Assembly (NCBI GenBank): GCA_947846985.1
Contig: CANTUZ010000006.1
Span: 46,977,207-47,041,206 of the forward strand
Reading direction: 5' to 3'
Origin: Fratercula arctica
Taxonomy: Eukaryota; Chordata; Aves; Charadriiformes; Alcidae
DNA length: 64,000 nucleotides
Positions 50,819 to 62,200 of the stretch are shown here, one piece after another. Position 1 is the stretch's first letter. Every line of letters starts with the position of its first letter. A model generated the notes under the pieces. That model was not told where the DNA came from. It worked only from the letters and a program-made list of their open reading frames with translations, and did not search any database. The translations under genes and the position numbers were made by a program.

Positions 50819-51040
50819 CTGGGGAGGGCGGTGCGCGGGAGGCCGGTGGGGGGGGTCCCGGTGGCGGGGCGGGGCGGGGCCGGGTCACGGCGGGTCACGT
50901 CGCCGCGCACACGCGCCCGACCACTGCGGCGGGAAGGGGCGGCGGGGAGCGCGCGCACCGCGCACCGCCCCGCCCTGCCCCGCCCTCCCGCTTCCGCTGC
51001 CCGCTCCGCGCTCATTGGCCCGTGCTGACCACGTGCGCTC
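50819..51040 (-). promoter_or_regulatory. EIF5A2: EIF5A2 promoter and probable non-coding exon 1
   Basis: Just upstream of the ATG there is an acceptor-like CCTGCAG (exon would begin at 50557), and a donor CCCCAG/GTAAGAG with the exon side ending at 50819. A 5' UTR intron of 261 nt (50818-50558) is therefore likely. Upstream on the minus strand lie clustered GC boxes (about 50,965-50,988), an ETS-type CGGAAG (50996-50991), a CCAAT box (51018-51014) and an E-box CACGTG (51030-51035). No TATA box was seen. Start sites are probably dispersed near 50,900-50,960. The motifs are seen; their use is inferred. Confidence 0.55.
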
Positions 51041-51260
51041 GCCCCCACCTCCCCCCACCCTCTCCGGCGCCTACGGAGAGCGGTTGGGCTCAGCGCGCCC
51101 GCGCGCCCGTCGCGCGGCGCCGGCGGCGTTGCCGCCCTCGGCCGCCAGGCGGCGCCGCGCGCCTCCGCCCCAGCCCCGCCATCCTTCCCCCCCGGCCGCC
51201 ATCTTGGCGCTCAGGCGGGATGCGCCTTCCTGGGATGCGGGAAGCCTGGCGGGATGCTTC

Positions 51261-51761
51261 CTGGTGAGACCTCACCTGCAGTGCTGCGTCCAGCTCTGGG
51301 GCCCTCAAAACAAGAAGGACGTGGACCTATTGGACGCTCAGAGGGCTGGAGCCCCTCTGCTGTGAGGACAGGCTGAGAGAGTTGGGGTTGTTCAGCCTGG
51401 AGAAGAGAAGGCTCCGGGGACGCCTTATTGCGGCCTTCCAGTCCCTAAAGGGGGCCTACAGGAAAGATGGGGACAGACTTTTTAGCAGGGCCTGTTGTGA
51501 CAGGATGGGGAGTAATCGCTTTAAACTGAAAGAGGGAAGATTTAGACTAGATAGAAGGAAGACATTTTTCACAATGAGAGTGGTGAAACCCTGGCCCACG
51601 TTGCCCAGAGAGATGGTCGGTGCCCCATCCCTGGAAACACTCAAGGTCAGGTTGGACAGGACTCCAAGCAACCTGATCTAGTTGAAGGTGTTCCTGCCCG
51701 TTACAGGGGGTTTGGACTAGACAGTTAAAAGTCCCAAACAAAACTATTTTGTGATCCTGTG
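51261..51761 (+). repeat. CR1 LINE fragment abutting the EIF5A2 CpG island
   Basis: About 500 bp starting at CTGGTGAGACCTCACCTGCA. One frame from about 51,382 to 51,681 is open and reads as the CR1 reverse-transcriptase C-terminus (FSLEKRRLRG, FKLKEGRFRLDRRKTFFTMR, WPTLPREMVGAPSLETLKVR). Compared with the copies at 15.5 and 34.9 kb it lacks about 25 nt near 51,335. The 3' end is degraded. + orientation. Confidence 0.92.
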
Positions 51762-52891
51762 AACACAAAGCTGTTTTATCTGCTTAATGTTTCCCTCAGA
51801 AAAAATCAGAAAAGAGCATTTTGCAAGTGCACAGTAATCAGTCGAAAGTGCCTGAAATTGCCAAGAAACATGGTGAAAGCTTGTTTTTGTTAATGGAGAA
51901 ACTCAGATGGCTCCATGACCTACCCCTTACCAGCAAAGTTAACGGTGCAACCTCTAGCATCCAGCCCCTGCACTGTCTGAGGAGAGGTGCACGGCGATGA
52001 ACGCAGCCACCAAGCCAGCCAGATGGGTCCCGAGCGAAATAAGGCCAAACGGTTATTTTTGTTAGAACTCTACAAGTCAGATGCTGTAGCACCTTTAGCT
52101 GTTTGACCGAATTCACCAGTTCTGTGGAGCTGCTGGTGGATGGGGCCCGGCCCAGCCTGGTGCCATGTGGATAACTTTCTTTAAACATCAGATGAACAGA
52201 ATAACATAGAAATTCTGAGGCACGTGCGGCAGTGTTGTCAGAGCTGGCCTCTGCCATCAGCACTGTGGGCTGCAGCATGCCGTCCTATGTTTTCTGCCCC
52301 GAGATCCTGAGTTTGTGGTCGCTCTTCTAATAGGGTGGCCACAGGAGCCGGCTGTAAAGTCACATTTTAAAATTATTTCTAAGAAGGGATCTTTTATTTA
52401 ATTCATGTTAATCTGTGTGATCTGTTTGCCTGTGGTCCTGCCCTTGGTTACATAGATCCCACTGCAAATTGTACAGCATGTACCCAAGCAGATAGGTTTG
52501 GCTTTCATTGACATGGGGCCCTTTTATAATGCTCCACCAGGTTGAGATGGTCGCTCTCTTCTGTTACCGGGGTTTTCAGTGGATGTTGCCTCACCCAGCC
52601 CGCTCTAGAGATGACACGTTTTACCCTGGGGACCTACCCATTTTTCTTCTGTGTCAGTGGATAAGCAGAGTCTGGGGCATTCTGTTAAGTGTTTTTACAT
52701 GTGCAGTGTGTGTTTGTTTACCTGAAAGTGTATGACTAGTTGCACATGCTTTTTTTCTTTTAATAAAATAACTGTGAGAGAACTACCAACTGTTCTGAGC
52801 CCAAATCAGGGCAGCCTGGGGCTGAGCACTAATGATAATTTCTTGAGTATCAGATTATGAATTTGGTTGATTTTCTACAATGAACAGATTA

Positions 52892-53208
52892 ATTTTGGAT
52901 GACTTGAAAGGTGTCAGTCTCTTCTCCCAGGTAACAAATGATAGGATGAGCGGAAACGTCCTCAAGTTGCACCAGGGTAGGTTTAGATTCATTATTAGGA
53001 AAAATTTATTGACCGTAGGGGTTATCAAACATTGGAGCAGGCTGCCCAGGGAAGTGGTTGAGTCACCATCCCTGAAGGTATTTAAAAGATATATAGATGT
53101 GGCACCTGGGGACATGGTTTAGTGATGGACGTGGTAGTACGAAATTAACGGTTTCAACTTGATGATCTGAAAGGTCTTTTCCAACCTAAATGATTCTATG
53201 ATTCTATC
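52892..53208 (+). repeat. CR1 LINE fragment of a more divergent subfamily
   Basis: About 320 bp. One frame stays open over most of it (52,880-53,122) and shows reverse-transcriptase C-terminal motifs: VLKLHQGRFRFIIRKNLLTV, IKHWSRLPREVVESPSLKVF. The end is CCTAAATGATTCTATGATTC. The internal sequence differs clearly from the other long copies. + orientation, between EIF5A2 and SLC2A2. Confidence 0.9.
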
Positions 53209-56200
53209 TTTTATACTAAACCAAGTCTTTTTGCTGAAGTGCAGCTGTAGATTATTTTTGAGACACAAAACAAATATTCCAAGGCAGCCTTTATCAGAGA
53301 TTCAATAAAAAAATTGGAAATCAGCTCTGTCAGTCATTGCTTGCAGGCATCGTTCCTTTGTCTGGATCAACGTTTATTTTCTAAAATGTATTTCTTGATA
53401 GTACTAATGTGATTATCCCACTTTCCTATACAACAATAGCAATTTTATTTCAAAGCATGTTTGTAAATACCACAGCCTTTCGCGGTTAAATGTATTTTCT
53501 TTTGTGCGCGTGTGTGTAGAGTGTTGCGCAGCTGGATCACACACACATCTTTTCTTTCAAGCAGCCTCAATGTGTTACCAAGCTTTTGTTCTGCTACCTT
53601 AGTCTTTATATGAATTGCTTTGCAGAAATGATTGGAGTTAGGAAACTTTTGGAAGGTTTAAAGTGAGCGAGTTGTATCTGTTCTCAGTTATGTTCTGGAG
53701 AAATGTCTGATGCCCTAGAACACCTTATTAAAGCCTTGCTTTGGCAGTATGCATTTCAGCCAGCGTTGGGGTAAGTGTTCCACCTTGTTTCCAGCAAACC
53801 CACCAGAACACAGGAGGTGGTGTTTACACCAACATGAGCTGTGGGTGCAGCCTAGTTTACGCTGCCTCCTCCCTCCAGCTACTTGCCTGGTGCATCTCTA
53901 GCTTCAGGGAGAAATCTCTCTGGGGAATATCAAGGAGAGCAGCCGTGTCCTGGGACATCCAGGAGTGCCCAGAGGACAGAAGAGGTTGCTGGAGGAAAGC
54001 CCTGCAGGCTAGCTGAGAGGGGGCCAGTCACAGTGCGGTGATGAGCAGTTTATCCAGCCTTGCTCCCCTCAACGCTGGGTGAATGCCATGGGAAAGTAGA
54101 GGGAGGCTCATTCAGCAAGACTTGGTTCAGGTCACAAGATTAGAAATAATGGGTCATGAGCAAAGCAGCGTAAACAACCCTATTCCAGCTTGAGCAAATG
54201 TCTCTGTTTCAACTGCTGAACTCTTACCTGGGATCCCACCAATGTGTCCTCACCTCGGGGTGAGGGTTCACACTGGCTTCTGCGCACAGCCTCGAGCAGG
54301 AGGACACGAGAGAGGCTGGGGACTGGTGACCCCACCTCCATAGGACAGTGTCAGGCTCAGCAGACCCCCTGAGCTCCTGCATACAATCTCTTCAACGAAG
54401 TGTGAACCCAGTTAAAGAGCCTCTGCAGCGACCTTGCCATCGGCACCCAGTTCTGCTGCAGGCACTGCTTTAATCCTGCCATTCACCTGCTTCCTAGGAA
54501 GAAGGAATGCAGTGCCGGTGAGTCCTTGAGAAAGGGATTCTGGGATGCTGAATGGTCCCTACAGTTATTCGGGGCTGCATCCCCTGGGGCGCTTAAAAAC
54601 TACGGCAGTACTGGCTCTGTCTGGTGGTCCACACAACCACCCGGCCAGACGAACATGGTCACATGAGGTGTGGGCAGAGAGCTGCGCCAGCTGAAATTAC
54701 CCAGGGAATTACCCTGGGCATATACAAGATCAGAGGCAAGTGGTGACAACGCAGGGACATTATGCTGGCAGGAACCACCTGTAACTCCCACAAGGAAGAG
54801 GGAAAGCACACAGTAACTCCGGCTGTTCCCTCCTCCTGGGGCTGCAGTAGTGCTAGTCCGGTGATATCCCACCCCCCCTGGGGGGCCTGGTGCTTTTCAT
54901 AGGCATGAGAGATGCTCGCTCCCCTGAACAGAATAGAGGGGGGCAAACCCACAAGGCACTCGCTGCCCACGCCTCCGGTCTGCGGTTACACCTACAGCCT
55001 GTAAAATTTAAGGACTGCTGCTCTACAGCCAGGATTTATCGCCACCCTGCTGGGGAGGAGATTCCTTCAGCACAGCTATTCAGGCTGTACCTCTGGGTAA
55101 AGCTTCAGGATTTAGTGAAACACTTGAGCACAGGCTTAGTTACCTTAAATTAAATCTCACGCTTACATGTGCTGCTGGATGCAGTTTGTAATTCCGCAGG
55201 TCCCATAGATTTCAGTGAAAGATATGGACGCTGAGCCCCTCGGAAAATTCGTGGTACCTCAAAGGCTTAGTCCCTGCATATGCAGTCCTTGGTTCAGCTT
55301 CATCCTCATCAGCTGAGACTCGGGAGATGGAGGGTAGCGCTTCTCAGTGATGAAAAACAAGTTGAAGTGAGGCAGAAAAATCTGTGATAAATTAGTGCGG
55401 AAAGTGTTAATGGGGCCAAATGTCCTGAGTTTATTAGATTAGGGAAGTCAAACTAATTTTAAAATTATGCCTAGAGAGTGGGAAACTAGGTACCGTTAGC
55501 CATTTGTCTGACACAACAGAAAAGTCTTAATGGCTGTCATCTCAGCACATTAGGAAAACACTGTCAAAGCTCTTGCTGACGAGATGCTTTCTCAGGTATT
55601 ATTAAGTGTATCGCGTTATTAGCCAACCACAGTATGGCGGCGTATTTCACATGTTAACTAAAGCGCAACGACCATTTAGCTAATAGGTCTGACTTGGTCT
55701 TTTAAATTTTCGTAATGATTAGCAACTTAGTAAAACTGTAACGCTGAGAGATAAAAATAATGATTCAACAAGCTGTGTCTCAAGAGCGAGTTTAAACTGG
55801 AACTTGCAGGTAGCAAGGACAGATAAAAGTGTACAGTTCTAATTACCAGCCTGATGTGACAAGACAGAAGTAAACACATCTGCAGATTTAGTCAACTTGC
55901 ATGACCCCTTCCTGCATCGTCACACGTGGCAAAAGTGCACTTGTGATAGCACAGCCCAGCGTATTGGCGTAGTCCTTCCACCGCAGCACTGGTGAGGACA
56001 GGGGTTGCTGCAGCCTTCAGCAGCGCCGAGCTCTGCACATCCCACCCCAGGCTGCAGCCCGCCCCACCACAACCGTGAGCAGAATTGATTTGAAACATCC
56101 CGGGATGAGCAAAGCATCGCGTCCAGGGGGATATACAAATAAATGAAATTGTAATAGTAAAAGGCTTGAAGGCATGTTGTCCAGTTGTGGCCCAAGAGGG

Positions 56201-57438
56201 TCCCTGGTGGGAGGTCCCAGCCTGGAAGGAGAAGACTGACTTCCCTTATATGCAGCAGCGAGGAAGCACAATCTGAAACTCGGGGTGCGTCTCGTTAGCC
56301 CACAATTCACAGCATGCTGGAAGCGGACCGGGAAAAAATAATTAGTGGCATGTGAAGTCTGCTAGCTCTGTGGCTCCTGCTTAACCAGAACCTTCATAGA
56401 GGTGTGGGACGAAACAAGGAGAGAAAGGCTGATAACTGTACACACGGCTTTCAGCTGACAACCGTTTTTACAGTCATTTTCCTTAAGTGTCTCTGAACCC
56501 CCAGGCAGATCTTCCGGGAAGTTCAGGAATATAGCTATTGTGGGCTTTGTTAAACTAATGAATGTGCTACATTACAGTAATCAGATCAGGCTTTCTATTC
56601 TCATTCACTTTGTAACACACGGGAAAACAAAGACTGGCAGCTCAGGAACGTTGCTAAATAAATGACCCCTCACTGCAGAGTTGCTGATAGTGTCACTGAC
56701 TGATGCCCCTCAGGCATTAGGACGAAGCTCAGCAGCAGTTTAGAGAAGCAGTTTTGGCCAGCCTTTCTCATGTTAAACCACCTGTGTGACCATTGTGTGG
56801 CCATAGCTCAAGCCATTCTGTTTGTATGGACTGGCCGGCTGACAAGGACCAAGCGGGGACATCTGTGACCCCAGTGCCAGGACCCTCCCTGTCTCTGCTG
56901 TCCCATCCTCCCATTCCTGGAGGGAACCCAGCCTGGCTTTGCCCCCAGAGCAGGGGCAAATCTGTTTCGAACCCCATTGCTCCTGCCTGTTGTGCCTGGA
57001 GAGGTCCCAGCACCAAGTTTTAAGCTGCACCAGCGCCCATGCAAGCAGAGGTGTGCTTTACAGGGGGCTTTTGCAGGTGGCTGGTGGGGACAGCTGGGGT
57101 TAGATGCCTGCATGCCTCCAGTGAAGGTCCATCCCGATGCAGAGCCAGCTCCCACCGGCTCCAGGGCTGCCTCCCAGCCCTGCAGTCTCACCTCTGGACC
57201 ATCCATTTCAAAGGGATTTAGCTGAGGGGTTTGCGCAGCAATTACCAGCCATGGAGCAAACATACCCTGGCAGGAAAATACTTCCCACCTGGAGCTGGAC
57301 TTACGACTGAGATGTGCAGAGGGAAAAAAAAAAAAACCAAACCACAACGGTGCAAGCCAACACGTGCCGTAGATGTTGCTCATTGTCACTTTTATGTAAC
57401 AGACGTAGATAACATTGCTGAAAGCAAGAACTCATCTC

Positions 57439-57462
57439 TTTTTTGTCCTTTTTTTTTTTTTT
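57439..57462 (+). repeat. T-rich tract
   Basis: TTTTTTGTCC followed by 14 T. It lies just beyond the probable SLC2A2 3' end, where the minus strand reads as an A-rich stretch. Confidence 0.7.
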
Positions 57463-57694
57463 ACATTCAGAGAATCCATGATAACATTTAACTGCCTGCG
57501 TTAGACGCCGTGGAGAGCCTCTGAGCCTGCCATGCTGGTCTCACCCGAGGAGACCTGTTTGCAGCAGACTCTGACGGCTTGACCCTGAGCCTGCGCCCCA
57601 GCTCTGCTGCTCTCTTCTGTGCACCGGGGACCTTCCCTAAAACCAAATCCAACCTACGATCCTCCTTGGTCCATCTATTCTCAGGCTTTTCATT

Positions 57695-59097
57695 GTGTTC
57701 CATCCTCTGTTACTTTATTGTCACTGGCAGTCACAGTGGCGGTGCAATGCTGGTGCTTCATCTCTAAATAAATAATGGGTTTCTATCCTGAGAAAGTTGC
57801 TAGAAAGTAACCTGGTATCACAACGAGGAACATGCAAATCTTAAAAGTCAAGCAAACAGAGAGCAGGCTTTTACAATGATCCCAACATATCCCCCCGAAA
57901 AAGGAAGAGAAATCTTTGCAGTTTGATTTTGTCACATAAAAGCATCACATAAAGAAGCTAAACAAGCACAAACAAGGCTATAGAAACAACACAACCTCCT
58001 GCTCGCACACTGTGTTGGCTGAAGCACATCCAGCCAGCAAAACCTTAAGTGGTGCAAAGTGGGGGTCGGATCAGTGGGGCACCTTCCAGTTAATGCTGCA
58101 ATATCCGTTTCCCCTTATTATCGTTAAGTTGTTATGGTACGGGGAGCCCGAGCTGAAGCTGGAGCCTGTGGGTCTAAGCATTGTACAAAAGGAAGGGGAG
58201 GCAGAGGCAGAGGGTGGGGAAGGAGGAGCAGCGAGGGGAGGTGACCTGATGATGGTCACACCATGGGAGGGGTGTCAGCCGGACTCATTGCGTGGTCAAG
58301 GACGTGCTGTGTCTTGTGCTGCAGCAGGGATAAAGGAGGGAGGAAAGGCTTCCGAGGAGGAAAGAGGAGGTAAACATTCTGGCTGAAACAAAAGAAAAAA
58401 TAAGGCATATCAGCCCAGACAGAGTTTCTAAGATTCTCCAAAAAAACATGACTCGAGAAATCCTTATGAGATTCCATAATGCACGGATAGCAAAGCAAGC
58501 GAGGTGCATCCCAACCGATCCAGGTGGGATCCACCTTCTTCCTCTGCACAGGCAAGAGTAAGGGGGAGTTTGCTCAGTCTGTTTTCCTTAGCACCTCGGG
58601 TGATCAGTGCCGTGCGCTGGTAGCACAACTGCACTAGCAGTTGGTTTCTCAAGGCATCAGCTCAGTCAGCAGAAGGAAGCAGCAAGCATGGGACAAAAAG
58701 GTGAAAACATGAGGCTACAGCATCACCCGACCCCTCTTTCCTTCATTCCATCTGAGCGATGACCCTGCTCAACGTAATGCTTTGCCAAGTAGTAAGATCA
58801 TCGTCCCACTGGGCTCTTCCAGTGGGGCATGGAGACACAGATGCAATGTATTCCTCCTGTCCGTTCCCCGGCTCTTCCCACAGCCCAGTTGTACCGAGTA
58901 TTTCAGAGTAAAACTCCAGGTTAGCATCTGCGGCTCGAAGGTGTGAGCTGCAGCAGCCAGAAGACCTCTGATGGATGGGTCCTCCTGGTCTGCCAGCTGC
59001 AAGGTTTTTGAGAAATGAGACTTTTGCCCAATGTTATTCCTGCGGCGCCTGAAGGAGGTCCGTGTTCAGTCCCTCCTTTCTGGGTCTGTGACAATAT
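57695..59097 (-). other. SLC2A2: probable SLC2A2 3' UTR
   Basis: The first canonical minus-strand AATAAA I found downstream of the SLC2A2 stop is at 57719-57714, which would give a 3' UTR of about 1.4 kb. No CR1 copy interrupts this stretch and no ORF in it looks real. The left end is inferred. Confidence 0.4.
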
Positions 59098-59289
59098 CTA
59101 TGCCTCCTCACTGCCTCGCAGGTCTTCCAGCTCAGTCATGGCTTTGGCTGGGAGCTTCTTGCGGCGGAACACAGCTGCGATCTCCTCAAAGGACTTTCCT
59201 TTTGTCTCTGGTACTTTGAAGTATGCGAACAGAAAGAAGACTAGAAGCAGAGCTGCAAAGATCGCAAACACGTACGGTCCACACAGATC
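59098..59289 (-). CDS. SLC2A2: SLC2A2 last coding exon: helix 12 and C-terminal tail
   Basis: Acceptor CTGCAG ends at 59290. 63 codons in phase 0, then TAG at 59100-59098: [68 protein letters not shown] is the conserved exit motif after helix 12. The cytoplasmic tail differs from the mammalian GLUT2 tail but has the acidic ending expected of a bird GLUT2. Confidence 0.95.
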   Translation of the reverse strand, partial: DLCGPYVFAIFAALLLVFFLFAYFKVPETKGKSFEEIAAVFRRKKLPAKAMTELEDLRGSEEA

Positions 59290-62200
59290 CTGCAGTGGGG
59301 GGAAATGAGAACAGGGGACACCACCGTCAACACCGCGGGGATGGCTTCACCTTCCTACCCCAGGTGGCTGAGTTGCCCAGCAGGCCTTGGGGATGGAGAT
59401 CTGGGAGGCACGTGCACATCCCACACCGTATTTGTCTGGTTTTAGAGGGATTTCTTACCGCTATGTACTGGAAACACATTCCCACGATGAAGTTGCAGGT
59501 CCAGTTGCAGAAGCCGGCGATGGCGATGGCGGCGGGGCGCGGGCCTTGGCTGAACAGTTCGGCTACGATAAACCAGGGGATGGGCCCCGGCCCCACTTCA
59601 AAGAAGATGACGAAGAGGAAGATCGCGACCATGCTGACATAGCTCATCCAGGCAAACTCACTCTGCAAGAGGGTGCACTCAGTGTTACAGCCCAACACGA
59701 CTCATTAATTATCACTAATTACTTTAATTAGGCTTCTTTTTCAAAAATTTCTTTCTATTCAGACAAGTAGGGACTGGACATGCATAATTAAAGCTCTAAA
59801 CTCTTGCAAACCACTGGGGCTTGCACCAGTGCTTTGGACTGACTCTGATGGGGGCTGGCTCCATCCTCTGCCTGTTCTGCCCCGTGTCTCACAACCTGAC
59901 CCCTCTCCTGGGTGTCGAAGGAATAATTTGTCCCTTTTTTATGACAAGATGGTAGTCTAGCATCCTTGTGCCAAGCCAGGGAGATGCTGGTTGAGGGTTT
60001 AGGGCACGTGGAGGTATGCCCTGGGTTTTCTTAGCCGGCATGGGATTATGCTGTGTGAATAGCGCAGTTGCTGTGTAAGGAGCTGAGGTTGTCAGCGGGC
60101 TCAGGGAGAGGACAGGGGACACACATCATTTCTAGCAGCACTGGGGTATCTCAGGGGCCAAAGAGTGCAATGTCCTCAGGCACTGCCGTAACCAGAGATG
60201 GCTCCAGCTATGGCCACTTTGAACTTCCCTTCTAAGGACAAATGTTTTCTGAACTTCTTTGAGATGAAAATGGAAAACATTCACTTTTAAAAGGGTGGTT
60301 TGTCTTCTCTTGTTTGCAAACCATGGAGAAAAAACAGAGAGAAATCCTTACCAGGAGCACAAGTCCCACTGTCATGGCCACGGCGCTTATTAACATGCCC
60401 ATCAGACCAGCCAGGAACAGGGACCGCCTGCCCGTCTTCTCCACCAGAAAGACCTGTAGAAACATGTGCAGCAGCTCAGTCTCCAGCATCGCCGTTCTCA
60501 GGAGGTTCAATCAAGTCCATCAGCAATGAGCAGCCTGTCACCGCTACCACGCTGCGCTCCTGCCCTTTTAGCTCTCGTGGTGGAGATTTATGTGCTGGTT
60601 TCCAAGTGTCAGAGACTCTGCTGGTGGCTGTTAGGGAGCCAGACTGAGCAGTTGCCCTGCCAAGGGCAGGACAAACCCACATATACTCACACCTCATGCA
60701 TTGCCAAGCTCTCAGGACTTCCCACTGCTCCTACACATATATTGCTGACTATGGACATTTTTTCTCTCTCTTTTTTTTTTTTTCTTTTTTCTCCAGGAGG
60801 AATAAACTTACTAGGTCTGCGTTAGTTTGGAAGCAATCTTCAAAATGCAGCATGTATCAAGTCAAATCACCAGCCATTGCACCTTGCCTGTCCTAGGGCA
60901 GGGATAGTTGTGTAGCAGCTGGAGTCAGGATTTTTTCCCCCAGTTTTTCTCAGACTCCGTCTGCTTCCCTGGTAGCCACAAGGCTTAGCTTGCTCCTTGT
61001 CAGCTCTTCTTGGTGAACTCCAGCCATCTCACACAACTTTTGACATCTAAGGCTGTACCAACCACTTCACCCAATGGGGAGGTGTAGGTAACTCCAGAGG
61101 ACAGTGCATCTGGCCTGCCCTAACATACCGTGCACTGGCCTCTGAGGCTGCCTGCTCCTTCCCCTCTGCTCGAAAGGACACCTTTGGCCATCAGCTCAAC
61201 CTTTCCTGCCATTACACCAAGTGATTTATGGTTCCGAGAGACCGTCTGTTTTCCTGGAGGCAGTTCATCCTGCAGACTCCTGAAGCCGCAGAGGGCGAGC
61301 CTCTGCGCTCCCTTCTCCCCTTGCCAAGGTCCACCCAGCCGTCGATGCTTCTGCCTTTTGGTCGGGATCAGTAATTTATTGACAGATGCAGGTAATTTTT
61401 AAGTGCTCCTGGCCAAAAGAAGCAAAGATCAAATGCCCCAGGCTGCAAGTACCACAGCCCCAAGGTGGAGATCAAACTGCAGGAGACCCTCCAAGCTGGA
61501 GAAAGACCTCTTCCAACTGCATGCCTCCATGCCTTGTTTCACAATAAACATCATCTTTTCTCCTCTGTATGGGACCTGGGATGACCTACTTCTAAAGCAG
61601 GTTCACCCCAAGACCTCCTGTCTCATCCACGCTGGACTAAGATCTCTCAGAGCTGTGTATTTCTACCCTGCAGCTAGTCCTGCTTCGTGGTGGGCAGAAG
61701 TCCTTTGCTCCCTAAGTCTCTCTAGAGATGTGAGGGAAATGGGCTTGGCATTTCCTGATCTTCTTATATTAATGGCCACATTATAAAAAAAAATAATTGC
61801 CTGCTGATAGGAATTGTGTTAATACTCTCAGGAGAGAGACAATGAAAGGAAAGGCTGTGAAAACAGACCATCCTTTTATTGCTGCGGAGCACTGCACAGA
61901 TACGATGAGGATAGGTGCTAGATTAATTTATTACTCTGGAATAGCCTCTGGATATCGCTCGTGCAGGCGCTATGTACATACGGAAAACAATTTGAAAGAT
62001 AACAGGTAAGAGGGAGATTGTGAGCTACTGGCTTCCCCATCGCAGCTCCAGGGGGAATAGGACCTGCAGAATTTCAGTCTCAAAGGCACCATTTATTTTG
62101 AGGGGAAACGCTGGGCTACCAGAGCTTCCCTGAACACAGTGATGCAGTTTCCGCTCACGAGGCATTTAGCGGTGCTGTTTGATAGCAACAGGCTGTATTT

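Larger units (their letters stand above)
50340..51245. other. CpG island at the EIF5A2 5' end
   Basis: About 900 bp of very CpG-dense DNA covering coding exon 1, the 5' UTR intron and the promoter. It ends abruptly where a CR1 fragment begins at about 51,260. Confidence 0.85.
51762..57694. other. intergenic DNA between EIF5A2 and SLC2A2
   Basis: About 6 kb with one CR1 fragment (52.9-53.2 kb) and simple A or T runs. No gene was recognised on either strand. It should contain the termination region of SLC2A2 and distal elements of EIF5A2, but no motif can be assigned. Confidence 0.65.

Noticed and set aside
50383..51365. ORFs of 254 and 294 codons on the + strand and 171 codons on the minus strand at the EIF5A2 5' end
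   Set aside because: CpG-island DNA is poor in stop codons. The protein-like sequences are only Arg, Pro, Gly and Ala runs. The minus ORFs merely run through EIF5A2 exon 1 into its intron and leader.
51382..51681. 99-codon ORF with a convincing protein look
   Set aside because: It is the C-terminal remnant of the CR1 reverse transcriptase, not a host gene.
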